Source of the DNA: Eutypella sp. D-1
Lineage: Eukaryota; Ascomycota; Sordariomycetes; Xylariales; Diatrypaceae
Assembly: GCA_023313575.1 (NCBI GenBank)
Contig: JAJTTP010000014.1
Span: forward strand, 62,001-126,000
Length of the DNA: 64,000 nucleotides
Direction of reading: 5' to 3'
Shown here piece by piece: positions 23,980 to 35,309 of the stretch. Position 1 is the first letter of the stretch. Each line of letters opens with the position of its first letter. The notes under the pieces are model-generated. The model did no database searches and had not been told where the DNA came from. It was given only the letters and a program-made list of their open reading frames with translations. Both the position numbers and the translations under genes were made by a program.

Positions 23980-25335
23980 GGTGAATGGTAGACAACAATG
24001 TCTTTCATATCTCACTACACGTCCTACCACGTAGCCGATAAGAGGAGTGCGTGTAATCCAAGGTAGGCACTCTTCTTCAAAGTACTTGACTATGCCATAT
24101 AAATACACATACACAATAATAGTGACTGTACTAGTTGTTGAAATGGAGTATATGACTTGATTAACTTGAAGGTTAAGCTACTCTCTGGATGTGGGAAGAC
24201 GATGTCCCTTATGTACATTCTGACGATGTCTCAGTCTTGACACTGAACTTCAACACCAGTTGGGTTATATTACCAAGGAATATCAGCGTAAGAAAACCGC
24301 ATGTTGATTTACGTAGGTTACTAGTTACGGCCATGTCACTTCACGTGCAATGCTTGGGGGCTTATCCGATCGCACGGGGTCTCGGCTAAGCTGACGGGTT
24401 TGATAATGTTAATCCACCCAACAGCCTTATAAAATATATGACATTAAGTGTGATGTAATACCTCGCCCATATGTACATCATGTATATGGGTTGGACGGTG
24501 GTATCGGACCCCTGAGAATGGGTGTGGATCTAGTATAAGGCTTTGGAGAGGGCATATCAAATACGAGTCACAATCCGTATCTACCAGAGTCTTACACGAG
24601 AAGATTCGAAGGCATTGATTTTGGCCCGTCATTTGGTTTTACCTCCATGATGTTGGTCCGCTTGCATAACTGCCTGCATGATCGTGCATGCCCGCTAATC
24701 CCGTGCAGATCATATACCCGTGATGATTCGCCAAATTAACGCTAAGTGTAGTAAGTCTCCATAATACAATGAACGACATCTCCATAGCCCCTTTTGGCCC
24801 CCACGGCAGCTATGAACTCCTCGATAGTAAGCTATAACAATATCTTTTTCAGGTCAAGAAATAAGTACACATGTATCTAATGTGAGGTGAATATGTCGGA
24901 GTCGGTTAGTCAGGCTTACGTTCGATGCAACTCTAGCTCCAACAACCAGGCCTGCCAACAACGCTGACTACAAAGATACTACCCTACTGGCTATGGGTTC
25001 GTGAAAACAAGTTCCATATGTACTATAATTCACATCGAGGCCAACGACGTAGAAAAAATACCATGCTGCATAAGCGGCTAGACTCCGTAGCCGAGTTTCG
25101 AGATTAACTTTAAACTTGTGACCCCTGACTGGTATAACTATTAGAATGCTTCGCCACGAGACGGCAGCTGCGGGCTCAGATAGAAAAAAGCCTCGGTCCT
25201 AGCATAATCTGGACTCTAGATCATTGTGCCATTCGAACGAGAAATACATATCATCATCAGCTCGACAGCTCACTATCTCCTTACTATCAATGACCTTGTT
25301 GTTCATGCTCGCCTTTCCACATATTGAAGGGCAAC
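23980..25335. other. Divergent promoter region, terpene synthase / P450
   Basis: 1.35 kb separating two divergently transcribed cluster genes, probably a shared control region. No reading frame is supported; short frames at 24.19-24.63 kb have no family character. No regulator binding site could be named with confidence. Confidence 0.5.
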
Positions 25336-27095
25336 ATGTTGGCTTTCTATATCGTACTGGTGGGGATTGCGGTGTACCGTTTGCTGAAAGTTTTCTACAA
25401 TCTTTTTTTCCATCCTCTGGCAAGGTTTCCTGGACCTAAGCTTGCGGCCGCAACGCACCTATATGAGTTTTACTGGTCGGTTATCCGAGATGGACAATTC
25501 ATATGGGAAATAGAACGACTGCATAAAAGATATGGTGAGGATCACTTTCAGAACGTGTTTATCTTTTTTCTTTTTTTCTTTTTAACATTCTTGAAGGTCC
25601 GATTGTCCGTATAACCCCCCGTGAGATACATATCAGCGACCCCTCTTTCTACAATGAAATATATGCTGGGAATCCGAAGAAGGTGGATGGCGACTATCGA
25701 TTTACCCGATCAACCGGTGTGACGAACTCGATGTTTGCCGCTGTCGAACATGACCTTCACCAGTCGCGCCGTAATAGTTTGACGAAGTTCTTCTCCCACC
25801 GGTCGATTACAAACATCCAGCCTATAATTCAAGACAAAGTGGATCGATTCATTGGGAGATTACAAGCTGCGTCTCAAAAGGGTTCCGTGGCTAATTTGAG
25901 CAAGTTATCAACTGCCTTTACCGCTGACACCATTTCACATTACGCATACGGAGTTTCAATGGGGTGCTTGGACGGAGAGGCAGAGAACATACTGAGTGAT
26001 GCGACGCAATCTGTTCTTGCCTTGTGCCATTGGCTCAAGTTCATGCCCATCAGGTTCAGCCACGCGAAGAAGTTGAATCCTGGACTGGTCAAAAGAATAT
26101 TTCCAAAGGCAGCTGTGATTTTGAACACACACCGAACAATTAGGTCTTTGGCCTTGAAAGTACTCAACGCTCAACAACCCAAGGCCCCTAACGAGAATAT
26201 ATTTGCTGCGCTTACTGATCCTAATCTGCCTGCTGAGGAACGCACCATTGGTCGATTAGAAGACGAAGGATTCGTTGTTTTGGCTGCGGGAACTGAGACG
26301 ACGGGCTATAGTCTCAGTGTCACGATGTTTTATCTTTTGGATAGTCCGGATATCCTCTCTAGGCTACATGATGAGATCAAGACAGTGATGCCTGAACCGA
26401 CCCAATGTCCACCACTCTCAGTGCTTGAGAACCTTCCATTATTGGTGAGTATCTTGGAGCTCATAGAATCCCACGTCAGGTGATGCTAACTCCTACTTCT
26501 ACCAGAGGGGTGTTGTGAATGAGGGATTGCGATTATCATTCGGCACTTTGGGACGACATCCTCGCATAGCACCGGATCGCATTTTGCAGTACAAGGATTG
26601 GGCTATTCCGGCAGGGGTAAGCACTTGCACAACCCGTCGGATACGAGAAGTACTTTCTGACTCTTTACATAGACGCCTTGCAGTACCGCTAGCTACTTTG
26701 TTCATACCAACCCGGAAATATTTCCAAACCCTTGGGCCTTTGATCCTTATCGCTGGATCAGTGCCCCTGGAAAGGGAGATCACCTAGAGAGCCATCTCGT
26801 TACTTTTTTGAAGGGCACTCGATCTTGCCTAGGAATTAAGTATAGTCTTCCCGTTTCCTTATCTACTGGAATGAAATTTGCATGTGACACAATTTACTAA
26901 TACGCTTGTCATATCTATAGCCTGGCCAAAGCCGAAATGTACATGTTGACGGCTAACTTGGTTCGACGGGTAAAAATGGAGCTCTGTGAAGACACTACTA
27001 TTGACTGCGTTATCCCGATGCGAGACCATACTACAGTCATTCCGAAAGATACGTCGGGAGTCAATGTGGTTGTGCAGGATGTCATTACAATGTAA
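25336..27095 (+). CDS. Cytochrome P450, trichodiene-oxygenase-like family (copy 1)
   Basis: Five exons, join(25336..25534,25597..26444,26506..26616,26673..26839,26921..27095), 499 residues. N-terminal ER anchor ([18 protein letters not shown]), then [22 protein letters not shown], typical of the fungal CYP58/TRI4-like group. I-helix AGTETT, K-helix ExxR in NEGLRLS, PERF-like YRWISAPG, heme loop [12 protein letters not shown] with the ligand Cys. These enzymes hydroxylate sesquiterpene hydrocarbons at the ER with a reductase partner. It is transcribed divergently from the terpene synthase, so it is the first candidate for oxidising its product. Exon 3, 4 and 5 lengths (111, 167, 175 nt) are identical to those of the P450 at 30805-32583, so the two are paralogs. 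The gene is intact. Confidence 0.9.
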
Positions 27096-28874
27096 ATAAA
27101 CGTCATTAGTAGAGACACGTCTATCGATGCTATACGATGCTTACCCCTTGCCATCATTGAACTGCCGCAAAAGTGGAGTCGCTATAATTCAGACTAATTA
27201 TGTCATCTGTCACTTGTAAAAAGGCGGGTTCATAAACAAGGTGCTATACCCAAAGAAATAAAATAGCCATAACTATGACTACCACCATATGCTCTTTGTC
27301 CGCCATTTCTTGCACCAACCCTCCCGAAACCTACCATGAATTGTCGGATTGAGCTTCTGCCCTGCCCCAGCGTTACACGTACCGGCGTGGCGTGTCCCAT
27401 CCACTGCAAGTTAGCTGCAGGAACGGAGGTAACCTCATCAGGCAGTTCGGCTACTGTATCCGATACTGACACCCACTACGCTACAGTTATCTAGTCCCCC
27501 ACTACACTACAGTTATCTAGTCCAAAGCCAGGGGGGCCGGTACCTACAGCTCGGCTTTTAGCCAGTCCCGCTGCCCGTCCCCCTCCCGTTGCGCTAAGGG
27601 TCTGCGCGAATGTTCTGTTCTGTTCTGTTCGAGACGAGGCTATCTCCTTTGCCGATCTCCTTGGCCTGCCCCCGGTGTCGCATACCCCCAATCCCCAAGG
27701 TCGAACGTGTTTTGATATGATAGGTCTTTTTCCGTTCTACTCAAACTACTGTTTTTATGTTGGGTCAAGGAACTGAACTTCCTTCTAACTACTGGATGGG
27801 AATCCTGTCACAGTTGGCATAGCTCGGGAGTCGTAGCATGGATGTGTGCATCGTGCTGACCTTTCCCCTCTGCTATCCGTCGTTTTCTCATTGCTATTGG
27901 CTTGCTAACCGCAGTGTATAATTAGCTAATAGCCCAAGCCATTTCGGCATCTGAAGTTACCTGTTGGCGGAAGTATCACCGGAATAGGATTGACGTATCC
28001 AGAGGATTATGGTTAGTGGTTGGAATGCAATGTAACATGTTCAAAGCAACGGCAGCATGTGTGTCAGCCTTACCTATACTTAGTATGCATTAGAGGTACA
28101 AGTATGTATATATCTGTGTTTTCGTTGGCTGTTACATAGCGTCTAGCTGCACTTAGGTAGGCCGGTAGGTAGCATTGTGGGGTTGCATTGGCTGACAGCA
28201 CCAAGTTCTGGCCTGTCCAGCCTATTTTGCCCGTTTTGATGTGACTTCCCCACACGTTCGCTCCGTAAAGTGATAACTACACGCCACTCTTGATCCGTTT
28301 CTGCAGCACTAACTAACCCCAGGCGCACTAGCCGCTCAGGTCATACCTATAAGCAGCCATCGTCTAGCACTCCCGTTCTAGTCAACCTTGTTACGATGTG
28401 CATCTTACAGTATTCGGTTCTGCCACGTCTTGGCCAACATTTTTAAAAGTAATAGGTGAGAATTAAGGTGCAGTATTGCGAACGTATTACAAAAGATCTT
28501 AAACAGAATCTGACAAAGCTCCACGTAACTAATTGCCATGCTTACCAACGCCACCAACATACATGTAGGTAGGTGGTAACGCATCAAACTACAGGGGAGA
28601 TGTCCCACTATTACCAGTAATCAGCCTGCCAGTAGTTGACCACTGGTATATAGCAAGCGCGCTGAGGGTAGTATCAGGATCATGTAATGAAACCGCCCCG
28701 AGCTATTGATGGCTGGTACAGCAAGACCCTGACCCCCTTTTGAGAGGTTCTCTAAAATCATCCTACGTATATATCTAACCATCTCTTCGAGGCTGCATCC
28801 GCCACCCGCAGGCGTAGAACGTAACCCCCCAGCATATCCAATCACATGCACCTTTTCATTTCACACATAACAAG
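27096..28874. other. Intergenic, P450 to rhodopsin-like gene
   Basis: 1.8 kb without a supported gene. It includes a 26-nt tandem duplication at 27472-27523 and a short TGTTC run near 27613-27630. Confidence 0.45.
27472..27523. repeat. 26-nt tandem duplication
   Basis: Two adjacent 26-nt units (27472-27497 and 27498-27523) differ at one base. Confidence 0.8.
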
Positions 28875-30172
28875 ATGTCGTCAGATCTACTTCCAGTGTC
28901 TTTCTCAGATGAGGCTCTCCTGGCTGCCTGCGTCACCCCAGTTGTCATAGCCGGAGTCTTCGTCTTGATTCGGCTCGCCAACGGCTGGAAGATCGCCGGA
29001 AGGTTTCACCTCGATGACTGTGAGTCCCCCTTCCTCAGGCTACTCTGCCTGCACGTGAACTGACGCGGCGCTTTCTTCACATCAGGGATGGCCATTTTGG
29101 CTCTTGTTTTTATAGTGGCCCTAGCGGTTCTGTCTTATCTAGGCACTATACGTAAGCTTGCATCAATCACGGAAGCAAACTTTTAGGATATCCTCAGCTC
29201 ACATCCGTCAAGTTCCCAATAACCCAAACACACCTCTAGCTACTACGCCTAAAGTGAGCGTCTATCATATTCCTTCCCAGTGCTGATTAAAACTTACGTG
29301 ATATGCAACTTAGCTCTTTACTGCACTGCAGTGGATTTCTCCCGCCTCGTTGTACTTCGGGAAAGCCCCGCTCTTAATCATGGTACTGAGAATCTTCGAG
29401 AACAGTCGTTGGGTGAAGGTCAACTCGTATATCATTCTCGCAGGGTCTGCGATACTATTCCTCGGCGGTGCTATCTACTATACGGCTCGGTGTAGTACCG
29501 CGGGCACAGTTGTCACCGTCGATTATGTCGCCAAATGCTTGCAAACTGGTCTTGCCTTGGGTACCTGGAACGGGGCCGTCGCTGTTGCTAGCGATATCAT
29601 CATTCTTTGCATTCCCTTTCCCGTTGTTTCCAAACTTAATCTCCCCACGAATAAGAAAATAGGGCTATTACTATTATTCTTCACAGGTATCTTGTGAGTT
29701 ACCCTGCAGCTTCCATCGACGAATATGCCTTCACTAATCCATGTTCGTCTCCACTCCTAGTACATTGATAACCAGCGCGGTTACATTATACTTCAAAATT
29801 TCGGGATTGACAGGGAAGTCGGTGAGCATTATTGGTTCCGTAATAGGAGCGTAAGTATCGCTCAATCTCTAGCATCTTCATCAGTAGCTGATATATTCCA
29901 GGCTCCTCGAAGCAATTATCGCCTTGATAGTTAGTTGTTTGCCAGCCATCCGATCTCTGTGGCTGGCCCATGTCTCGGATAGTTATCTTTACACCTCGCT
30001 GAAATCGTTGGTCACATCGCGGTCGAGGAAGACGGAAGGAAAGCTTACGTCTTATCCATCCCCGGGAGCTAGTAACGAAGAAAATGCGCTCCCGGCATCT
30101 CATGCCTATATAGAGCTACCGGAATCAAGGTTTAGGAGGACAGCTGATGAGTCCTATAGTGGAAATGTATGA
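28875..30172 (+). CDS. Rhodopsin-like (SAT4-type) seven-helix membrane protein
   Basis: Fungal integral membrane protein with about seven helices. Exons: 28875..29019, 29086..29151, 29281..about 29330, about 29332/29350..29693, 29761..29850, 29902..30172. Recognisable blocks are LLAACVTPVVIAGVFVLIRL, RFHLDDW, LIKTYVICNLALY, YFGKAPLLIMVLRIFE, a helix with CLQTGLALGTWNGAVA, IPFPVVSKLNLP, LLEAIIALIVSCLPAIRSLW and a polar tail. Between TYVICNLALYCTA and LYFGKAP the frame changes by +1. It can be explained only by a 34-nt intron (29298-29331), by a 19-nt insertion, or by a frameshift, so the gene may be damaged or mis-sequenced. The family is common in secondary-metabolite regions; its function is unknown. 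It sits between two P450s and shares their AT-richer context. Confidence 0.65.
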
Positions 30173-30804
30173 CCAGCGTTGATAGAGAATTAATATAGCT
30201 AGCTGAATTTATATAGAGTGTGAGTAGCTGTGGGGGCTAGTGGTTCAAAGGGAAAGGTTGACGTTTTCAAATAAAGGGGCTACTCCACCTGCCACTGCCG
30301 TCACACTAGACGCAGACTAAAACCAAATTGCCATGAAGGACTAATTACATTAGGTATCTGGAAAGACTGCTCAACAACAACCCCATATTCATTGGAACGT
30401 ATCCTACCCCTTAAGATTATTCATGTTTGGCAACCGAGCAGTGGTTATTTATCTCTGATACCTCGTATTTCACACCCGTCCCTTCGCTCACTTACAAAGG
30501 AAATTACTGGTGTTGATTAACATGGGTGAGGAGAGATAGTCACACGCCCATAAGGCAGGCTATCTGAAGTCAAGTCTATATATAAGGGGCTTCGCCCCGC
30601 TTATATTCGTACGGGCAAGGCGTTATGATGTACTATGTCTGGGCTTTAATATAAGATTCTGGCGAGCCCCGGCCGTATTCACAGGCACTTATCACTCTGG
30701 TACTATAAACCCCTGACAACATGACACCGCATCCTAGCGTAATAAAGGGACTCCCGCCAGCCAAAGATCACCAGGCTCGGTAAAACAGTATAAACCCCAG
30801 ACAA
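30173..30804. other. Convergent intergenic, rhodopsin-like gene / P450
   Basis: No gene. At 30581-30607 a GC hairpin (GGGG-CTTCG-CCCC, extended by TATAA/TTATA with a bulge) lies between the two 3' ends and could act in 3' end formation; this is only a guess. Confidence 0.4.
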
Positions 30805-32583
30805 CTACTCCGTAATGATCTTTGTGATCTTAGCACGCACCGAGAAGTCGCCTTCCTTCGGCTGCCCAATCCCCATCTCACGATCAATACGAATGTTATT
30901 TTGCCCGGTCTCGTAAAGTTCTATATCAAAGCGACGGATCATGAAAGCCAGTGTGATGTATAATTCGGCGGAGGCTAGGCTATGTGGAGAAACTGCAGTT
31001 AGCACTTTTGCAACGTGTACTTAGCACAATCTTGCGGTACTGACTTCATGCCAAGACAGCTCCTGCTTCCTCTGCTGAATGTTACTATGAATTTGTTCAG
31101 ATGCTGGCCTTTCTCCGCAGCCTCGATCCAACGCTCTGGCTTGAAGCTCTCTGGGTCAGGGAAGACGCAAGGGTCCATATGAACGAAGTAACTACTCATG
31201 CTGACTGGTGTCTGCAATCAAGGGAGATGCGTAAGCCTATAACCCATTCATATCAGAACAAGGAGGTTATAGTTTACGTACACCTGATGGAATGACTAAG
31301 TCGTTGTATATCAGAGATTCTGTCGGTGCGACCCGGGTTGATCGAAAGATTGGACCGTGGGAGAGTCGGAATGTCTCATTGATAACGCCATTCTCAATAG
31401 TACAATCTACGTTAGCTCGCTTCGAAAGACATCTTCCTTTCCAAGAACAAACCTCTCACCCCCCCTCACCCCCCATGCTCCCCAAAGGTAAAACTCACAA
31501 GGTAAGGGAGTTGCTCGAGCTCTGCCCAAGATGCTTTTGTGGTTGGAGTTGGCATCACTCTCCGGATCTCGCTGCGAAGCTTCAGTAACAGTTGGCGGTC
31601 ACGAAATATGTAGTACGATGCCACCGTCAATGCTCTTGCCGTCGTTTCAGTGCCAGCTACAGCCACAATCAATCCCTCGTCCTCAAGCCTACGAGCCGAC
31701 CTTTCTGGAGCCGGGACACTAGCATCCGTCAGGGCATCGAACATGGTTTTCTGCATGCCTTCCTCTGACTTGCGTGCACTGGAGCGTGTGACAATATCTT
31801 GCATATCCAACACTGCTGTGGCACCTGGCCGAATTCGACCAAGAACCCAGCGTGGCAGGGTTCGCACGATGGCTCCCAGTATTGGGAAGAATCGATTGAT
31901 GTGGACAAAAGCGGAAATTTCGTTCAACGCTTCACGCATATCATTCTTGAAGTTGTCGTCATCCAGAAACCCTGAACTGACGCCCCAGGAGTACTGTGAG
32001 ATGATATCTGCCGTTAAAGCAGCATAAGCATCGTCCAATTGAACAATGGCATCAGAATAATACGCTGTTTCTAGGCGTTGCATTAGTTTCGCTTCTTTCT
32101 CGTGTATGATAGACGAGAGTGCCAGGATTGATTTCTTGGAGAAGAAATTGTTCAGAATTCCTCGACGGATTCGGTGAAGCTCATGGCTGACGGTAGCAAT
32201 CATGGAGGTTGGAAATCCAAATACCCCGACGAAATGGGAGTCCTTTTCCCTCCTCCTCGAAGCCGGGGCGTATACTTCATCGTAGAAGTGGGGGTCTTTG
32301 ATGTGGACTTCCCGAGGATTAATCCTCACAACCGGGCCTGTAAATATTTAGCCAAGACAACCCCAAACCAGCTGAGGGAAATCTCACCGTATTTCTCGTG
32401 CATCTTCGCAATCTCCCAAATGTATGTGCCATGGCCTACCACATCGTGGTAGAACTCAACCGCGTGGGTAATAGCGGCCAGCCTCGGACCAGGGATATGA
32501 GATAGGGGATGGAAGAAGAGACGGTAAAGGCTCCTCAGTAGAAGGGCGATGCCGCCAAAAACAAGAATATATGGCCACGGCAT
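30805..32583 (-). CDS. Cytochrome P450, trichodiene-oxygenase-like family (copy 2)
   Basis: Five exons, complement(join(30805..30979,31045..31211,31282..31392,31499..32337,32388..32583)), 495 residues. ER anchor [16 protein letters not shown], then [19 protein letters not shown] and [19 protein letters not shown], very like TRI4-type oxygenases. I-helix AGTETT, K-helix ETFR in [14 protein letters not shown], heme loop [12 protein letters not shown]. The GEH-rich stretch after LPYL is intron (106 nt), not protein. The last three exons match the copy at 25336-27095 in length exactly and all intron positions correspond, so the two derive from one duplication. Their sequences are clearly diverged, so they probably act at different positions of the terpene. 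All key residues are intact. Confidence 0.9.
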
Positions 32584-33589
32584 GGCGAATCGTGAGAGAT
32601 GGTGGTTCCTGAGATCAAGAGGTATGGCACCAGAAGGTAGGTAAATCGGGTATGGATTGGTGGCAGGCTATTTGGCAAATGTGATTACGACGAAGAAATG
32701 CACGATCATCCAAATGTCTAGACTTGAGGCATCACTACGTCCTATAAAAACAACAAAACTCCGCGTCGACTTGTATACCTCTGTAGCGGGTTAGGTTTCC
32801 CGGATGGTATTTTGTTGCATTAACCGTTATAAATTCATCCTGTGCTAAATTTCAGGGGTTGTCACCAAACCCGCCTAACTACCCAACTAGAGATGCACGC
32901 CCGATTGTAAGCAACGATATGTACATATAGAAGGTAGGTACATGGGGCAATATGTATCGAGGAATATGTGTAAGGCATTCCGTAGCCTTGCGGATTGTTG
33001 GATCTTGGTTCCAAAAAGCTATAGTCTACTGCGTAGTAAGAATACAACGGAAATCAATAATGGGTGGTGGGGGCATGTATGTTTTATCCACTATAACCGT
33101 TTAAAACGGTGAGATAAGCCGACCTGCGTTGGCCGGTCTGGCTGGTCTCTTATCCAAGGCTCTGAGCCCAGCCCAGTCGGTGCGGGGGGCATGGGTGGGA
33201 ACAGCTACGAATGAGTGTAAGGAATGTAAGAAAGCAATACGAAACGTTCTAGGACGACCACGCCGCACTAAATGTTTACTGCAGGTGGAAAGCTATAGGG
33301 AAAAATTGATGATGTACTTCGTAAATTATAGGACATTAAGTTACAGCGGAGTGCTAGACTAGAAGGTGGCTACTTAGCTGTGAGCAAGGCGGCTAGTGCT
33401 CACTGATCATGCAAGATCGCTACAGTAAACATCGGCATTGCCACTCCAAGTTACATATAACTTCCTCTCTTTTACATTTAGTACAACCAGATGCATATCT
33501 CCCCCGGGCATCGAGGGCGCTAACACTGTTCATCTCACCGTACTTACCTTCTAAACCCTTAAGCCAGTAGCCACTATGGCGATAAAAAA
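32584..33589. other. Intergenic, right edge of terpenoid cluster
   Basis: P450 promoter side, with no supported gene. A frame at 33129-33362 has no family character. Confidence 0.45.
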
Positions 33590-34030
33590 AGGAGCAAGCG
33601 GCGCAGACGAAATTGCGGGTAAGGTAGCCAGCCGGCTTAGGCCTCGACGGCCTTCCAGATCCACTAAGCGACGTTCTGGCCGAGGCCGGCGCACGAGTTA
33701 ATTATACAGGACGATAGCGAAAGGGATAGTCAGCAGGCTGAGGTGTTATACGTGACTTAGTTGGTTATGGCCGGGTTACAGGGGAAGGCGCCCGCGGCCG
33801 CGAGGCGCAGGCAGCCGTAACGGCTGGCGTAAGCTCCGGGGGCAGCAGCTCCGCGGTCAGCCATCCGGCCCCGCCCGCCACCGACAGCCTCGCCACGTGC
33901 CAGCCCGGCGCGTCCCACAGGTCCGCCGTATACAACAGCGCGATCGCCACCGTGGGTTTGGAAGGGAGAAAGGGAGATAGGGGTACTTACGTAAGCAAGA
34001 TAATAAGCCAGCATCCGTATGTTGTCGCAG
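33590..34030 (-). pseudogene. Decayed transporter-like (MFS?) coding fragment
   Basis: A GC-rich island in AT-richer DNA. On the minus strand one frame reads RMLAYYLAY before a GTAAGT donor at about 33990. Further on come CLRLAAAGAFPCNPAITN, then in-frame stops where Trp codons would be expected, then GLGQNVA-stop-WIWKAVEA-stop. After a 1-nt shift follows NFVCAACSFF. The run resembles the C-terminal half of Dal5/allantoate-permease-type MFS transporters. Stops and a frameshift make it non-functional. The TGG to TAA/TAG changes are the kind repeat-induced point mutation leaves, but a single copy cannot prove that. The family assignment is tentative. Confidence 0.4.
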
Positions 34031-34592
34031 AAACCTATATAGTCGACTCGTTACGTCGATTTGTTTCGTACCTTCTGTTCTTGTTGGCATCTTAGTTGAC
34101 CCCTTTTGTAGCGAGTTCTGGGTCGACAACTAGCCACTTAAATGCATCATGTCTTGGATTTGAACTTCCGGCGTCACTACCGCTGTGAAAGGTCCCCCTT
34201 TTCTCACCCAGAAACCATATGGTTCAACTAGCTGTAAGTTTGGGAGCCGGCTCATAACTCTATTTGTAACCCGCCCCCTTGATCCCCTGACCTAGGCTCG
34301 CTATACGCACTGTAACAGGACGACGGATTAGAAATAGGGGCTGTGACCAAGTACAAGCCCGGTTATGCACTAGGTAGACTTTTCGAGTAGTATGACGACC
34401 TTAAATGGCATCTCTGGGTGACGTCAAGTGTTTCCGTATAGCCTGTATATAAATGACCACTGAGGCATAGCCTCTTCCCCTCTCTTTTTCTCACTCGAGT
34501 CAGCCGGAGACTTAGAATTCTAGTCGCTCATTCAATTGTTTACGAAGACAACCTCTATTCATGAAACAAACAGGCAAGAAGCCGAAGAAAAA
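34031..34592. other. Promoter and leader of secreted-protein gene
   Basis: No gene other than the upstream ORF listed separately. A TATATAAA box lies about 145 nt before the main start codon. Confidence 0.5.
34446..34453 (+). promoter_or_regulatory. TATA box
   Basis: TATATAAA, 147 nt upstream of the ATG at 34593, followed by a pyrimidine-rich stretch (CCTCTCTTTTTCTC) suited to transcription initiation. Confidence 0.5.
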
Positions 34593-34596
34593 ATGA
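34561..34596 (+). promoter_or_regulatory. Upstream ORF overlapping the main start codon
   Basis: ATG at 34561 opens an 11-codon basic peptide (MKQTGKKPKKK) whose TGA overlaps the main ATG as ATGA (34593-34596). If the mRNA starts near the TATA box this uORF is in the leader and could lower or couple translation of the secreted protein. Confidence 0.45.
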
Positions 34597-35309
34597 CACA
34601 TCTGAAGCCTTCAGCTACGCTAATGATGGCGGTCCTACTCAGCTGGCTCGCCATGATCTTTGGTAGTTGCGGCGTCGCCGCCGCCGCCGCCACCCCTTCG
34701 AGTGCTCCGTGTCCATTCAACTACCCCGTGAGCGTGAACAACACGAGTAGCGGTAACGGGCTGGTCTTCACCATCGCATCCAACAACACCGCGACGAACA
34801 ACCGAGCGGTGCAGCTGCACGCAAACGGGACGGAATCGTCGACATCATCATTCGGCGCCGTCGATGTCTCCTCCGTGTCCCCCGTCTTGCTGGCCAACCT
34901 CCACGGCGGCGGCCTCTACAGCCAGACGCGCGAGAGGCTGAACCAGCTCCGCGACCTAGGACCGACGGCACGCTTGGACACCCACGACCAGGCCAACGGC
35001 ACGACGCGGTACTCGTTTGCGTTCGCGGAGGCCGGCGATGTGGACAAAGATTGGATCCTCACTGCCGGTAGCTCGACCGGCACGTATAACCTGTACCACG
35101 CTGAGCCCCATGGCGTCGTCAACGGTTTCGTGCTGTGCGAGGCCGGCGGCGGGGGTAGCGGCGAGAACCCCTGGTACCGGCTCTTTTACTACACGTACAC
35201 GAGCACTCTGACCTGGTTCCCCGGGTGCGAGCCCGTCGGCCTCAGGACGACCGTTGCCCCGATGATTTCGAACGGTGCCTGTGATATCGGTGGCTACATT
35301 GCTTCGTGA
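34593..35309 (+). CDS. Small secreted protein, uncharacterised
   Basis: 238 residues in a single exon. The ATG at 34593 begins a clear signal peptide (hydrophobic LMMAVLLSWLAMIFGSCGVA, cleavage probably after the Ala run). The mature part has N-glycosylation sites (NNTSS, NNTAT, ANGTE, ANGTT), four cysteines (APCPF, VLCEA, FPGCEP, GACDIGG) that could form two disulfides, and a GGLYSQTRERLNQL segment. I do not recognise the family with confidence; some fungal secreted DUF7907 proteins have a similar plan. It may be a wall or secreted effector-like protein. It stands alone between the terpenoid region and housekeeping genes. Confidence 0.7.
   Translation: MTHLKPSATLMMAVLLSWLAMIFGSCGVAAAAATPSSAPCPFNYPVSVNNTSSGNGLVFTIASNNTATNNRAVQLHANGTESSTSSFGAVDVSSVSPVLLANLHGGGLYSQTRERLNQLRDLGPTARLDTHDQANGTTRYSFAFAEAGDVDKDWILTAGSSTGTYNLYHAEPHGVVNGFVLCEAGGGGSGENPWYRLFYYTYTSTLTWFPGCEPVGLRTTVAPMISNGACDIGGYIAS

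Noticed and set aside
33129..33362. 77-codon frame as a gene
   Set aside because: No family character, no splice extension and no conserved motif.
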